NCBI GenBank assembly: GCA_903813345.2
Contig: CAIIXF020000004.1
Coordinates: 24,989,985-25,053,984 of the forward strand
DNA length: 64,000 nucleotides
Source: Owenia fusiformis
Lineage: Eukaryota; Annelida; Polychaeta; Sabellida; Oweniidae
Direction: 5' to 3'
The notes under the pieces are model-generated. The model made no database searches, was not told where the DNA came from, and worked only from the letters and a program-made list of their open reading frames with translations. This document shows positions 21,121 through 31,145 of the stretch, in pieces (positions within the stretch are counted from its first letter, which is position 1; each line of letters starts with the position of its first letter). A program made the translations under genes and the position numbers.

Positions 21121-21441
21121 AAGAAATTTTAAGATAACATAATGAGTGTATGTTTTCGACAATATGATTTTGAAGGCAGTCCTACGTAATGTTACATTTA
21201 AAAAAGTTTAAATCCCATAATATTCGAATCTACGAAGTTTTACATTTTGTTCAATCATGGTTTGTTCACAATTATTTGACTAATATTGAATCAATAACGT
21301 ATCTCACTCATATTGTACATTTTGTGATATTTTATTTCCAAGCCTCAAGCGGCAACAATTCTTAAATGTCATCGTATCAACATTGTCTTTGTGAAAATTG
21401 ATAACATTTTTTTTATTTTTAACTTGTAAAACTGCTGATTC

Positions 21442-21834
21442 AAAGGACGATTCTCGGTTTGGAGAACAGTCTCCTGGGCTAATAATTTTTTAATGAAAAA
21501 TATAGAAATATTACCCAAATTAACCTATAAATATTCAAAAGAGGACATTTAAATCTACAAGATGTAAAATTTACAAATTGGTCTGAAGCAGGGATAAAGT
21601 TCAATTTGACCGATTCAATAAAATACAAGTCTCGATTTGGGGAAAAAAGTTCATCAGTGTACTGTGCTAATATTTTTTCGCGAAAAATCTAGAAATATTA
21701 CCCAAATTAGATTATGACTGTTCAAAGGTAGACATTCAAATCTATATTATGTAAAAAAATCAAATTTGTCCGAAGCAGGGATAATGCTCATTTAGATTGA
21801 TGAACTTCGTTCTCCAAACCGAGAATCGTCCTTT
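21442..21834. mobile_element. 393-bp foldback element N with internal direct repeats
   Basis: The termini AAAGGACGATTCTCGGTTTG and the exact complement (26 bp) bound the element. Inside, ATATTACCCAAATTA and GAAGCAGGGATAA each occur twice as direct repeats about 190 bp apart. Nearby host sequence CTTGTAAAACTGCT is present on both sides. No clean target duplication is assigned and there is no coding capacity. Confidence 0.65.
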
Positions 21835-22303
21835 TAATATCTTCGTGATAATTGATATATTTTGCTTTTGACTTGTAAAACTGCTCAATCAACTTTAATA
21901 TAACTTATGAAATCATGGATTTACCAAGTTTGCTAAAAGTTTAATAAAAGACATATTGATAAAACCTCCATTTAAAATTTTTGTATTATGTCTCTTCTCA
22001 AATGGTATAAACTGCTTGATTCAAATACAAGGTATAAATTCAAAATGTTGAGTACATGTACACTGTATGCTTATGTTTAAAAGTTGAATATAACTGATGT
22101 ATGTATGACATAAAAATTTCTATTCAGTACTGTAACTATTAGACCAGAAAAAACCTGGATGATCTCAATGCCTTTATGTAACAGAATCACTGAGACTTGA
22201 CCAAACTCTATAAGTGACTTAATTTGTGCATGGAGGTCTGCTTACTGAACCAACTGCAGTGATATATGAAAAATAGGATATACCTTGTGAGCTAGACTGT
22301 GTA

Positions 22304-22451
22304 TCTTTACCAGTTTGAATCACTTATGACTTATTACTTATTGCTCTTAAGTCCATCTTCTTAAGATGCTTGAATAAAGTTTACTCTATTAAACTTACTA
22401 ACTATAGCGTTATGTATCAATTACCAGTCGACAACGAACAGTATTGAAACA
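22304..22451 (+). repeat. 3' LTR of the Gypsy element, right piece
   Basis: Matches 6291-6438 with few differences and ends TATTGAAACA at 22451, followed by the target duplication TCATG. It contains the GAATAAAG segment. It abuts the methyltransferase start codon. Confidence 0.9.
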
Positions 22452-22453
22452 TC

Positions 22454-22573
22454 ATGGTGATATTAAAAAACTGTAGTGTTGTTCTATGGTCTTTTGGATG
22501 TACAATTGCGTTAGGATATATTGCACTTGTATCAATGAAGAATATAAATTCGCACTATCAGCGGAGAAACGAG
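22454..22573 (+). CDS. methyltransferase exon 1 (start, signal anchor)
   Basis: Forty codons from ATG to a strong GTAAGT donor, phase 0. It encodes the membrane anchor. The ATG at 22454-22456 is the last three bases of the Gypsy target duplication, and an identical ATG lies at 6213-6215. The frame is open upstream only within the LTR tail, so this ATG is the natural start. Confidence 0.75.
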
Positions 22574-25500
22574 GTAAGTGACTGAAACATTGACAGTATT
22601 TGTTATTTGAGCGTCAACTTCGAAATTGAAAAATTAACCTTAGGGAATTTTTTACAAACATGTATGAAACAATAGAACATATACTATACTCTACTTCTAA
22701 TACATGTACTAGTGTCAGCCATTCTGCACTTCCGGTAAAAAGCAAGTTCATAATTGATTTTACATCAATAGATACATATATATACCCGATATATCTCATC
22801 CCAATCATTCCGCTGTTTTCACCAAAATTTAAGATGACTGCTGCAAGCATCTCAATATTACAGCGATAAACACATTAGCAAGTAACTTTTCCTTTGAAAA
22901 TAACAGAGCTATGATTTAAATATTTTACACACATAATTAATATGTCATTTATATTTATTTGTGTGAATTTGACCAAAATCTGTGCTATCATTACCGAGAT
23001 AACTGTGTTTAATATTTAGCACATACGCGGTTCAATAAAACAATATGTAGTGATTTAACAATGTACAGTGCGTATCAAAAAACGCAACAGATTGTTATCT
23101 TGGAAAAGCACAAAACCAGTGATAACAGCATTGATTTCATTCAATGCACCATAAAGCCACGTGTCTCCTCTTTACAATGATATATCATTCATTGATATTT
23201 GGTCATGGTTGGGTGAGTAATCATTCCATTTGCAAAGTGGGCCAAAATCAGCTTCGAGCCAAGTTATAAACATTGCAAAAGTCAGTGTACGGAGCCCGAT
23301 GCAATATTGGACGAAAACATAAAATCAATGCTGACTGTATCCTTTTAATTCAATGTACCAAAAAGCCAAATTACTCCTCTTTGCAATGGAATATCATTCA
23401 TTCACAGGGGGTCTCTCTGGCCGAATAATCATTAATTTTGCAAAGCGGGGCAAAATTCAGCTCGGACCCAAGTTTAAAACATCGCAAAAGTCAGTACAAG
23501 GGGCATAGGGGCTATTGGAAGAAGGTGTGACAGGTATGGTATAGACAGTAAAGTGTTCATACTCATACTCTTGCAAGAATACATCCTATAACCCTCCAAA
23601 TTGCCACCACTTCCTTGCACATAATGATGCGCTCATCTGTCTACATCATGTATGGTTCAGCCCTGAATCATGTGTGGGTTAAAGCAAAGAAAAGCAGCCC
23701 ATGGGCAAATCTTTCTCGAGGTTTTGCAATATCTGGTGGAGGAATTGTGAGCACAGATGCTCCTGAGATAGCTCCAAAAGAAAAAGTCACAACAATTCAA
23801 GTCAGGGGAACTCCCTTTACGGTACATTAAATGAAATTGATGTAGTCATCAGTAGTTTTGTGATTTTACGAGATAACTACTTGTTGCGTTTTTTTTATAC
23901 ACCCTGTATAGCCTTGCACAGTTAAAGATGCAATTTCTCCTTCCAGGTTTCTTAATGACATTATAGATCGTGTGCTAACTACCCTTTGCATTAGTTTAAC
24001 TTCACTTCTTAAAAGAGAGCTTTGTTGTAGTTTAACTAGACTCTGCACGCAGGGTATGTGCTAACTGCACTTGTATCATTATTAAGAAACTCGTCCTATA
24101 AACGGGTTTAAACTGGGAAAACAAAATATCTTACGAAAATCTATCACCGGTAGGCCTTGATGCAACAACATGCACGGTGTTGTTGCATCACGTACGAAAC
24201 GTAGGCAATAATATTGTATTGTATGTTTATATATTATATATGGAGTAAATGAGAAATGAAAGTTACAGTTCTTATTAAATGATGACTAGGATGAATCCTA
24301 GATGATGGTAATACATCGTCGGTCCCCACACTCCAAACAGTCATAAGTTTGATGAAGCGAGATGAAACAGCATGCCATTTACGATATATGTAATATTTGG
24401 CACATACAACCATAATGTCAATGTGTAGCCAGATATATATAACATTTAAAAGTTAATGGAGCATATGTTGTACCATGGTGTGCCGGGTATGTCCTAGTAT
24501 TTTAACATTGGTTAAAAGCAACATTGATTAAAAAAATGCCCTCCCACAGAGTCGACTTTTTGGTAACATGTCGACAGTGATCCGAAACGAATGAATAATG
24601 GAAAAAGCCAATATATAACATAATACTATATTTATCCTGATTAGCAAAATAGCATAATTGCTAATGTAAATGCTTCACAATTACATGATACAAATATAAG
24701 TACAGAATCTAAATACATGCAGTTACAATAAAGAAAAAAACAAACATACAAGATTACAATGTACTTGGGTAGAGAGGACATCTCACTTTATTAATACTCT
24801 TAAAGAATGTAAATAAATTCTACAAGATATTGAAAATCCCCCAAACATATATGGCAACAACTAGCCTGATGACAAAATCAATAGTATGATAAAAAAAACA
24901 GAGGCAAATTATCACTTCAATGGAAACTTTGTGACGTTTGGCGGCATAAGGATCGAGTTAGGAGTTAGCAATTGGCACTAATCTAAATCACGTGTAATAT
25001 CCGTCCCTCGATACAAGCCCTACTTTGGCATTGTGGGATCAACAGCCTTTACTATCCTTTTGGAATAGTTCTCTCAAAAGCGTTAGGTAAAGAGGGACTC
25101 TGATAATTCAGAATGCTACTTTGGCAATAAATGTAATCTATGAGTTTTCACGAACAAACCATGAGTTTTTACGAACAATTTGCTCTGGTCACACCTGATC
25201 ACTTAAATATTTTCGTTCACATCTTGTCACATAGTAGGTGTTTGTTTGTTATTTTACCCATTATTGTTTTCCATTTCAATCAAATAAACGGTGAATCTTT
25301 GCGACTTTACATGATATTAAGTTCCTTAAAGACACTATCCAATGAACCAGCTGTGTTGTAATGTCACTCGGCTTTATCACCCTTACATTTAATATGTTAA
25401 TTAGAGTCTTTATACAAAATTGTTACTCGAGAAAACTGATGTTTATTGTTTCATGTTGATAAAAAATATGCTAATTTTTAGAAATAGATTAATAATTCGT

Positions 25501-28500
25501 AATTCAAAGATTACTCAATGCTACTAGAGAACAGAATCTTGCTTCTATTTAATTAAAAATTCTAACCCAATTGTCTACCCTATTAGTATTTTGTGAGAAA
25601 AATGGAGGTATTGGAAATGATGTCAATTAATATTTCCAGCCCTAAAATACTAGTCATAGTTGGCTAGTTTTTGCTATACAGAATCTGTATAGCAAAAACT
25701 AGCCAACTATGAGATTATGCAAATAAGAATTCAAACATATAGAGACTTTAACACGAAAATCCAATGGGGGATGTAATGGGGGAGTAAGGGTTGCCAAACT
25801 TGCCAAACTGGCAGACTCGAAATGTGGACCCCTCCTTGTTAGTTTCTGTATCAGCGAGCCTATGTGAATACTTTAAGGAACTAGAATGAATGGAGGGGGT
25901 TCACGAATAACATGAAAAATAGAACCCCTGGTCACCAAATTCTGGCTACGCCAGTGACATAGCCGTAGGGACCAGGAGTTCGATGGGTTCGGACGAACCC
26001 CCGGTCAGGGTTTCCCCAAAAAATATTTGTGGAAAACCAGAAACATTAAATTCAATTCATATGATGTTTATATGTTGGTGTGAAATTAGCTTTAACATTA
26101 AGTTGGTTGGTCTTGGGATTCCCAAAAGTGTTTCAATTGTAGGGGTGTTCTACTTAACAGGTTTCACTGTATGAACAAAACACTCGATCGGGCGGGCGCC
26201 GGACGATGGATCGGAGCAAATGTGACCAAAGCATAAGCTAGCTCCCTGCTAGCAAACAATACGTTTATTTGCACTCATATATAGTCATACAACTACACAC
26301 CACGGCCTTTTGTACGAGTTGTGGATCACTTTGAACATTATTTATTTTTTACAGGTGCAAGTTAGGATGACTTCCCCTGAAAAAGACAGTCAAACAAACT
26401 ATTTCAACGTTATGCCAAAAGCAGCACGAGTTCACTACAATGTATCAATTTTACCCGTAAATCCTGTAATCCGGGGCATTGACACAAATATGACAGATGC
26501 CCAAGCAGAGGACGAGTTCTTCTAGTAAGTCACAGAACATGGTTATATTCGATAAATCCGTAAAGCTAAGTTCACACCAACGGGGTTTTGATGGCTCTTT
26601 AAAGCGGCATGCAAAGCGGCTTTGCACGGCGCTTTAAAGCGCCATCAAAGCGCCGTTGGTGTGAACTTACCTATAAATGTTCTGTAGAAAATACCTCAGA
26701 TGAAAATAAAGACCACTTCTAATGCTGTTCAAAGTGATTTTCCGTTTAAAATACTGGTGGAACGAAAACATTTGAAAAAATTGCTATACCTGCACATGTT
26801 ATTTTCTGGTACAAAATAAAGTATGAAGGCATGAAGGTAACTCCTGTGTCGTCCAGAAACGTGGAGAAAAAACTTGGAAAATTAGAAAGCATGAAATATC
26901 AGCATTTCCTGGAGTTACTATTTACCTCTTTCCAGGTTTATTAAAAGAAGATAAGGTAATGATGCTTTTCTGAAAAAGCAAGAAAACGCATATGTCTTCA
27001 TACTTTATTTTGTCCCAGAAAAATCAGAAAATATGTGCAGGCAAAGGAATTTTTTCAAAAATGTTTTCGTTCCACCAGTACCTTAAGATCGAGTTTACAT
27101 ATAGTTGTGTGTGTATGTATTTTGTCCTTCATTAACAAAGTCTGATTATCTTTAATACCAGCAAATGTACTTTTCTTAGGCATATACATGTCTTAGAAAC
27201 CATAATTGGATTTGTTTTTCAGCTTGACTACTCACAAGCAAGTCAATTGCAAGACAAGGGTGCGAATAGGAAAAAAGGGGGATGGGGGTTGGGATGCGTG
27301 TAATGAAGAGCCATACAAACTACGCGAACCATGTCTTGTTTACTCTATTGGGTACGTACTAGGCAGTCGGATTTTCCTATTTCACAGTTTGTAAAACTCG
27401 TTCAACTTTTAAAAATATTGGATTTTTTGGCTCACCCTGTAGATATAATATAAACATTGCACACCTGAGGTTTCAGGTCAAAGAGTTGAAATAAATTTCT
27501 ACTACTAAAGCAACAGTTTAATTTACTCTACGGCGGACGTACGGGGGCCGCAGCTTCACAAAATCAATATAGAAAATCTACATCGTACTGCCTATCCCTA
27601 TATTTTAAGCGACACATTTCTTTTGATTTTGGGAAGCTACTGCCGCTGTACGGTTGCCGTAGATCAGATGTGACTAAGGTATTCGATAAAAATCTAGTAT
27701 GACCTCCATCAATTTCATTTTCAGAATCAACAATGATTGGAGCTTTGATGATGCCGTTGTAAAGCAGGCTGGCTGCGAGGTTCATGCATTTGACCCAACG
27801 TAGGTAGCATATCTATTTGCTAATATGTAAAGCTAAGTTCAGACCAAGGCGCTTTGATGGCGCTTTAATGCGACGTGCAAAACTGCTTTGCACGCTGCTT
27901 TAAAGCGCCATCAAAGCGCCATTGGTGTGAACTTAGCTTAACAACTACTAGTATGCTTTGCTTACTTAACTACATTTTTCTAACAAAGCCATTAATGTGT
28001 TCTGAGTAATGAATATATAGATATGTTTCAAGTGTGTTCAAACTTTGGTGTTGTCCGATTCGAGGCCCTTTGACATGTTTGACATCTTCTTGCACCCAGA
28101 TACGGAACATTGGAAACCTTCAAAAGGGAACACCTTAGAATTGCTAAGCAGAGTTTTTTCAAAAATCTCCCACAAAAACTACCACTTTTTATAAAATTTA
28201 CCGCACGGGCGAACTTAACAATATTATATAGGCCGCATTTTTGTGCTACCGCATTGGTTCGGTATCATCGGGCGACGGTAACACAATTTCCCGGGCGGAT
28301 ACTAATGCAGACGCGCGATTTCTATTGGTTAAAATCAATCGCGGGAATAAAAAACATTCGCGCGGAAACATGAATTATTCGCGCAATTGTTCGCGCGGTT
28401 CTGGCGGCGATACCGCGTCATACTCAACAGCATAAACTTATGCATACCTTAGTAAATTGTGAATGAAAGAATCCCGCGTGCGATTCAGTTCCAAGATTAT

Positions 28501-29775
28501 GGTAAAATCGCGAAATTTACCTATAAAATCCCCGGGGACTTGTCAATCTGATATTATAACCTGGTACTCTAATGCGTTTCGTTTTGTGTTAAACGTTCAT
28601 CCAGTATTATCGTACGATAAAAGGGATACAGATAAATGTATCCTTCACTGGCTTATTTAGATCAAATAAACCAAAAAGTGACGATATTATATATACGTAT
28701 ATAACAATTTCTAATTGCATGACAAGGTCTTCATACCATCACGTCGGCGTGACAGGGTACATGTGTGAATAAACAAGATGCACCCATATTTAAAAAGGTA
28801 TACCCGATTTACGACTTCCGCTGTATCTTTAAAGTTTGCATCTACATTTTCATGTTATTTGGCTTGTAGTATGAATATAACCGATCACAAGAGAGGGAAA
28901 TCCATATACTTTCATAACATAGGACTAGGTGTAGAAGACACAATTAATGATCTGGGATGGAAGATGAGGCGTGTCTCCACAATCATGAAGGATCTGGGAC
29001 ATGATAATGTAAGGAACACTTCCCCTAAAGGTTCTGCAACTGGAAAACTTATTTTACATTTTCGATTTCAACAAAATTATACTAGTATCTATCATGATTT
29101 CCCATGAGATTCAAACAATACGTTTTTAAAATTTTTACTAGACATTTGGTCATAGTAATTTTTTCTTGTTTTTATGTAAAGCTAAGTTCACACCAACGGC
29201 GCTTTGGTGGCTCTTTAATGCGGCGTGCAAAGCGGCTTTGCATTAAAGCGCCATCAAAGCGCCGTTGGTGTGAATTTAGCTTAAGAATCGGCGTGGGATG
29301 CCTCAATATTAAGTCTATATTTAATACGATTTTGTAATAATTTATGATTGAATTACACATAATTCATTACTCTACTTATCATGAAATAAATGTGCTTTAA
29401 ACCGAAAGTGAATTTATTTTTCAGAAGATAATAGACTTTTTCAAAATGGATATAGAATATTCAGAATGGATGGTGTTTCCTGAGATGATCAGAGATGGAG
29501 TTCTGGGAAAAATTAAACAACTTGTTTTCGAATTTCATACACATATGCGAAAACACACTGGCAATACTGTAGCAAGTTCTCATTATAAAGAACCCACAAA
29601 AGAACAATACATAACAAAGTGGAAAACTTTAGAGCAATTAGAAAAAGCTGGACTGAGACGATTTTTTCACAACACTAACTGGGGAGGAAAGTATCAATCA
29701 AAGTATACGAGGAAAATAAGATCACCTTACCAGGAAGTGTATTATCTAAATGTTAACTATTTAAACCCACATTGA
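22454..29775 (+). CDS. METTL24-type methyltransferase, six exons, 327 aa
   Basis: Six exons join in phase with GT-AG introns: 22454-22573, 26355-26524, 27223-27351, 27725-27799, 28870-29008 and 29425-29775. The protein starts with a short cytosolic tail and a hydrophobic segment (about residues 9-27, VVLWSFGCTIALGYIALVS), as in type II secretory-pathway enzymes. The C-terminal two thirds match the METTL24-like (Methyltransf_21/22) group by the CLVYSIGINNDWSFDD, GCEVHAFDPT, FHNIGLG and KMDIEYSEW segments. These are predicted S-adenosylmethionine-dependent methyltransferases; the substrate is unknown. Three introns contain the same Harbinger-type MITE. A Gypsy element separates the ATG from its original leader, so expression of this allele may depend on splicing past the element or on its LTR. 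Confidence 0.85.
23066..23906. mobile_element. TA-flanked Tc1/mariner-type element K in intron 1
   Basis: The termini CAGTGCGTATCAAAAAACGC and the complement-like GCGTTTTTTTTATACACCCTG are flanked by TA on both sides. The interior has two imperfect copies of a segment with TATCATTCATT and TTTGCAAAG(T/C)GGG (about 23130-23330 and 23340-23520). A 71-codon frame at 23615 (start MHIMMRSSVYIMYGSALNHV) has no transposase motif that I can identify. Confidence 0.6.
24157..24189. other. short near-perfect hairpin in intron 1
   Basis: GATGCAACAACA and TGTTGTTGCATC form a stem around a short loop containing GCACGG. It may be the core of a small repeat or simply chance. No flanking duplication is seen. 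Confidence 0.4.
25590..25956 (-). mobile_element. element H copy 2 in intron 1
   Basis: The interior (AATGGAGGTATTGGAAATGA) matches 1105-1374, and the right edge ends GGCTACGCCAGTG. Compared with copy 1 it contains an extra perfect 57-bp hairpin at 25655-25711. Directly after it begins element R copy 2. Confidence 0.6.
25655..25711. repeat. perfect 28-bp palindrome with one-base loop
   Basis: CATAGTTGGCTAGTTTTTGC plus eight more bases is followed by a single A and then the exact complement. Element H copy 1 lacks it at the equivalent place, so the hairpin arose in this copy after divergence. Confidence 0.85.
25957..26170 (+). mobile_element. element R copy 2
   Basis: Begins ACATAGCCGTAGGGACCAGG and carries the hairpin words GAGTTCG and CGAACCCCCGG, then AAAAAATATTTGTGG and AAAACCAGAAAC. 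It matches 13344 back to about 13083. It abuts element H copy 2 head to tail, the same pairing of families that bounds the composite block at 7706-13344. Confidence 0.55.
26288..26332. mobile_element. SINE tail fragment in intron 1
   Basis: ACACACCACGGCCTTTTGTA, then CGAGTTGTGGATCACT, matches the body of the tRNA-derived SINE at 53840-54043 (ACACACCACAGCCTTTTATA, then CGAGTCGTGAACCACT). Only this part is present, just upstream of exon 2. Confidence 0.6.
26355..26524 (+). CDS. methyltransferase exon 2 (stem region)
   Basis: Acceptor TTTTTTACAG and donor GTAAGT bound 170 bases that continue in phase 0 from exon 1. It encodes a polar stem, including NVSILPVNP and DAQAEDEFF, with three Asn-X-Ser/Thr-type sites in view. 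No catalytic motif is here. Confidence 0.75.
26564..26672. mobile_element. Harbinger-type MITE copy 1 (intron 2)
   Basis: About 109 bp, nearly palindromic. It starts AGCTAAGTTCACACCAACGG, ends with a decayed complement, and has TAA on the left. The 3-bp target and the terminal style suit PIF/Harbinger elements. The centre is GCAAAGCGGCTTTGC. Confidence 0.75.
26752..27080. mobile_element. TA-flanked MITE P (intron 2)
   Basis: The termini CTGGTGGAACGAAAACAT and the complement are flanked by TA. The inverted arms extend about 90 bp and include AAAATAAAGTATGAAG and its complement. Length is about 329 bp; it is non-coding and lies wholly within intron 2. Confidence 0.7.
27223..27351 (+). CDS. methyltransferase exon 3
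   Basis: Acceptor TTGTTTTTCAG, donor GTACGT. It encodes CKTRVRIGKKGDGGWDACNE and PCLVYSIG. The last segment is the start of the nucleotide-binding fold in METTL24-like proteins. Its final GG is completed by the first A of exon 4 to give the glycine of SIGINNDW. Confidence 0.85.
27725..27799 (+). CDS. methyltransferase exon 4
   Basis: A 75-base exon after TTTTCAG with donor GTAGGT. It encodes INNDWSFDDAVVKQAGCEVH and AFDPT. The acidic residue in FDPT sits where this fold usually contacts the cofactor; that role is inferred from the family. Confidence 0.88.
27831..27938. mobile_element. Harbinger-type MITE copy 2 (intron 4)
   Basis: A 108-bp palindromic element bounded by AGCTAAGTTC and GAACTTAGCT. 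TAA is duplicated exactly at 27828-27830 and 27939-27941. It lies 32 bases after the exon 4 donor. Confidence 0.82.
28000..28860 (+). other. intron 4 sequence, no gene
   Basis: The interval includes a GC-rich patch with repeated TTCGCGCGG-type words (28340-28410) and open frames of 64-87 codons without recognised domains. It lies between two exons that join in phase, so it is treated as intron. Confidence 0.6.
28870..29008 (+). CDS. methyltransferase exon 5
   Basis: Acceptor GGCTTGTAG, donor GTAAGG. The AC of exon 4 plus T here gives Thr, followed by MNITDHKRGKSIYFHNIGLG and WKMRRVSTIMKDLGHDN. The phase agreement with exon 4 excludes the open stretch at 28110-28373 as an exon. Confidence 0.88.
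29180..29281. mobile_element. Harbinger-type MITE copy 3 (intron 5)
   Basis: A 102-bp palindromic element, AGCTAAGTTC to AATTTAGCT, with TAA duplicated on both sides (29177-29179 and 29282-29284). It is slightly shorter in the central stem than the other copies. Confidence 0.82.
29425..29775 (+). CDS. methyltransferase exon 6 (C-terminus)
   Basis: Acceptor TTATTTTTCAG, then 116 codons and a TGA stop. It begins KIIDFFKMDIEYSEWMVFPE, the most diagnostic family segment (acidic DIEYSEW), and continues with KQLVFEFHTHMRK and SPYQEVYYLNV near the end. The length is in line with family C-termini. Confidence 0.9.
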   Translation, partial: KIIDFFKMDIEYSEWMVFPEMIRDGVLGKIKQLVFEFHTHMRKHTGNTVASSHYKEPTKEQYITKWKTLEQLEKAGLRRFFHNTNWGGKYQSKYTRKIRSPYQEVYYLNVNYLNPH

Positions 29776-29854
29776 ATTTACTTCTTCTTTAGATATTAGA
29801 TCTTTTAAATTCTTGTTCACGTGTAAAAGGCATGCATTTTTAGATTTTTATGTC

Positions 29855-29945
29855 ACCACCACAAGTGGTGACATATTGTTTTCGTGGACGGCAATTGGCG
29901 GCGTCTGTTAACAAATGACAGGTGGTGACATTTTGCAATGTATCT
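29855..29945. repeat. left member of a distant inverted repeat (GTCACCAC)
   Basis: GTCACCACCACAAGTGGTGAC, GGCAATTGGCGGCGTCTG and AGGTGGTGACATTTTGCA recur as complements at 37090-37178. The pair could be the two ends of one large element or two independent copies of a dispersed repeat. The large insertion starting at 32742 overlaps this span without nesting in it, which favours independent copies. Confidence 0.6.
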
Positions 29946-29989
29946 TTTATTAAGATCTAAAGCAATCACTCTAAAAATATATACTTGTG

Positions 29990-31145
29990 TTTGTATTATT
30001 TTTACATTTTCACGTAATTTAATTACTGGGCCAGGTAATTGTTTTTGTACCTTTAGGGATTAAATTTTGTAATTATATTACCTGGTCAGTATTAAATATT
30101 CAACCTAGTAATTCTAGTAATTTACATTTTACTAAAGTAAAAAATAAATTATTTGTATTGCAATAACAATTACTTTATACATATTTCTGTACTAAGTAAT
30201 TTTTCATTATTGGTGATTATGTGATATTTAGTAATTACAATACTGGTAAGTAATTAAATTTCTTAAGTTTTAGAATTACCAATTAATATTTTTTTAGAAA
30301 TACTTGTTTTGTTTAACTAGTGGCTTGGATTTATATACATAGTAATTTGAGGACTATTGTTCTCAAGAATCCACTATGTCCATGAATACATGTACTTACG
30401 TACAGCACTGAGAACAAATTATAACTTTACCTAAATAGAGAGCAGATCTAATAGATAACTGAATATCACAAAATTGAGTTTTTCTCCTTAGACTGATTTC
30501 AAATAGAGATAGCATTAATTAATTGTATGTTAATCAGCTTCATATAAAATAGACATAGTTCTTTGCAAATGTATCATTTTATGATTTTGTTACAGTTTTT
30601 TTGAATGAAGAATCGATTTTTGATTTAAAAAGAGGTAAATTAAAAAAACATAATTTCAAACTACATTTAGTAATTCAATAACTACTATAAGTAATTTGAA
30701 ATACTTAGTAATTAAATTACAAGAAGGGGATTTGTGATCTGTAAAATACACTGAGAAAAAGACATTTTATAAGTGAATAACATATATGAATAATCAATTT
30801 ACTTTGGTGGAACTATGATTACTGAAATGGATCAATTTACAAATGCAAACAATATTTTGGAAAACATTTTGTATTAGCTGATAGCTATTAATGTAATCCA
30901 ATAAATATAGTATTACACAAAACAATATTTGGCAATACAATTACATTTGATTTCACTTAAACAAGTAATAACGTGAATGACTTACAGAAGTACTAAGTAA
31001 TCATATTGAGAGTGGTAGTAAATTACTAGTATATCTAGAAGAAATTACTCAGTAATATAATAACATACAAATAAAATGAAAATACAGATATTAGTAATTT
31101 ATTAACGTTGATAGTATAATAATTACTGAATTTAGTGATTCACAT
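29990..31145. repeat. AT-rich block enriched in GTAATTA / TAATTAC words
   Basis: GTAATT, AATTAC and AGTAAT words occur dozens of times in both orientations over about 1.1 kb, without fixed spacing. No coding content. This could be a degenerate old satellite or a motif-rich regulatory region, and only composition statistics can tell. Confidence 0.45.

Larger units (their letters stand above)
14980..22299. mobile_element. 7.3-kb TIR element D in the 3' LTR
   Basis: The termini CAGTCTAGCTCACAAG and CTTGTGAGCTAGACTG are exact complements. The flanks read TGTA on both sides (14976-14979 and 22300-22303), though a 2-bp GT reading is also possible. LTR sequence resumes immediately after it. Subtracting element A and its contents leaves about 2.3 kb, including a coding exon with a repetitive tail (20330-21120) and element N. 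The superfamily is not recognised. Confidence 0.75.
6216..22451 (+). mobile_element. Gypsy-type LTR retroelement, heavily interrupted and internally deleted
   Basis: The 5' LTR at 6216-6438 and the split 3' LTR at 14599-22451 both start TGTTTCAATA and end TATTGAAACA. The target duplication TCATG is at 6211-6215 and 22452-22456. A primer-binding-site region (TGGTGGCAGCGGTGG) follows the 5' LTR, and a purine tract (14586-14598) precedes the 3' LTR. Only about 15 codons separate the leader from integrase sequence, so gag, protease, reverse transcriptase and RNase H are deleted. With later insertions removed the element would be about 1.9 kb. The two LTRs look about 95 percent alike by eye outside the insertions. 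It cannot move on its own. Confidence 0.9.

Noticed and set aside
28110-28373. Open frame considered as an extra methyltransferase exon
   Set aside because: Exons 4 and 5 join in phase without it and match the family directly; the frame has no family motif and no good donor.
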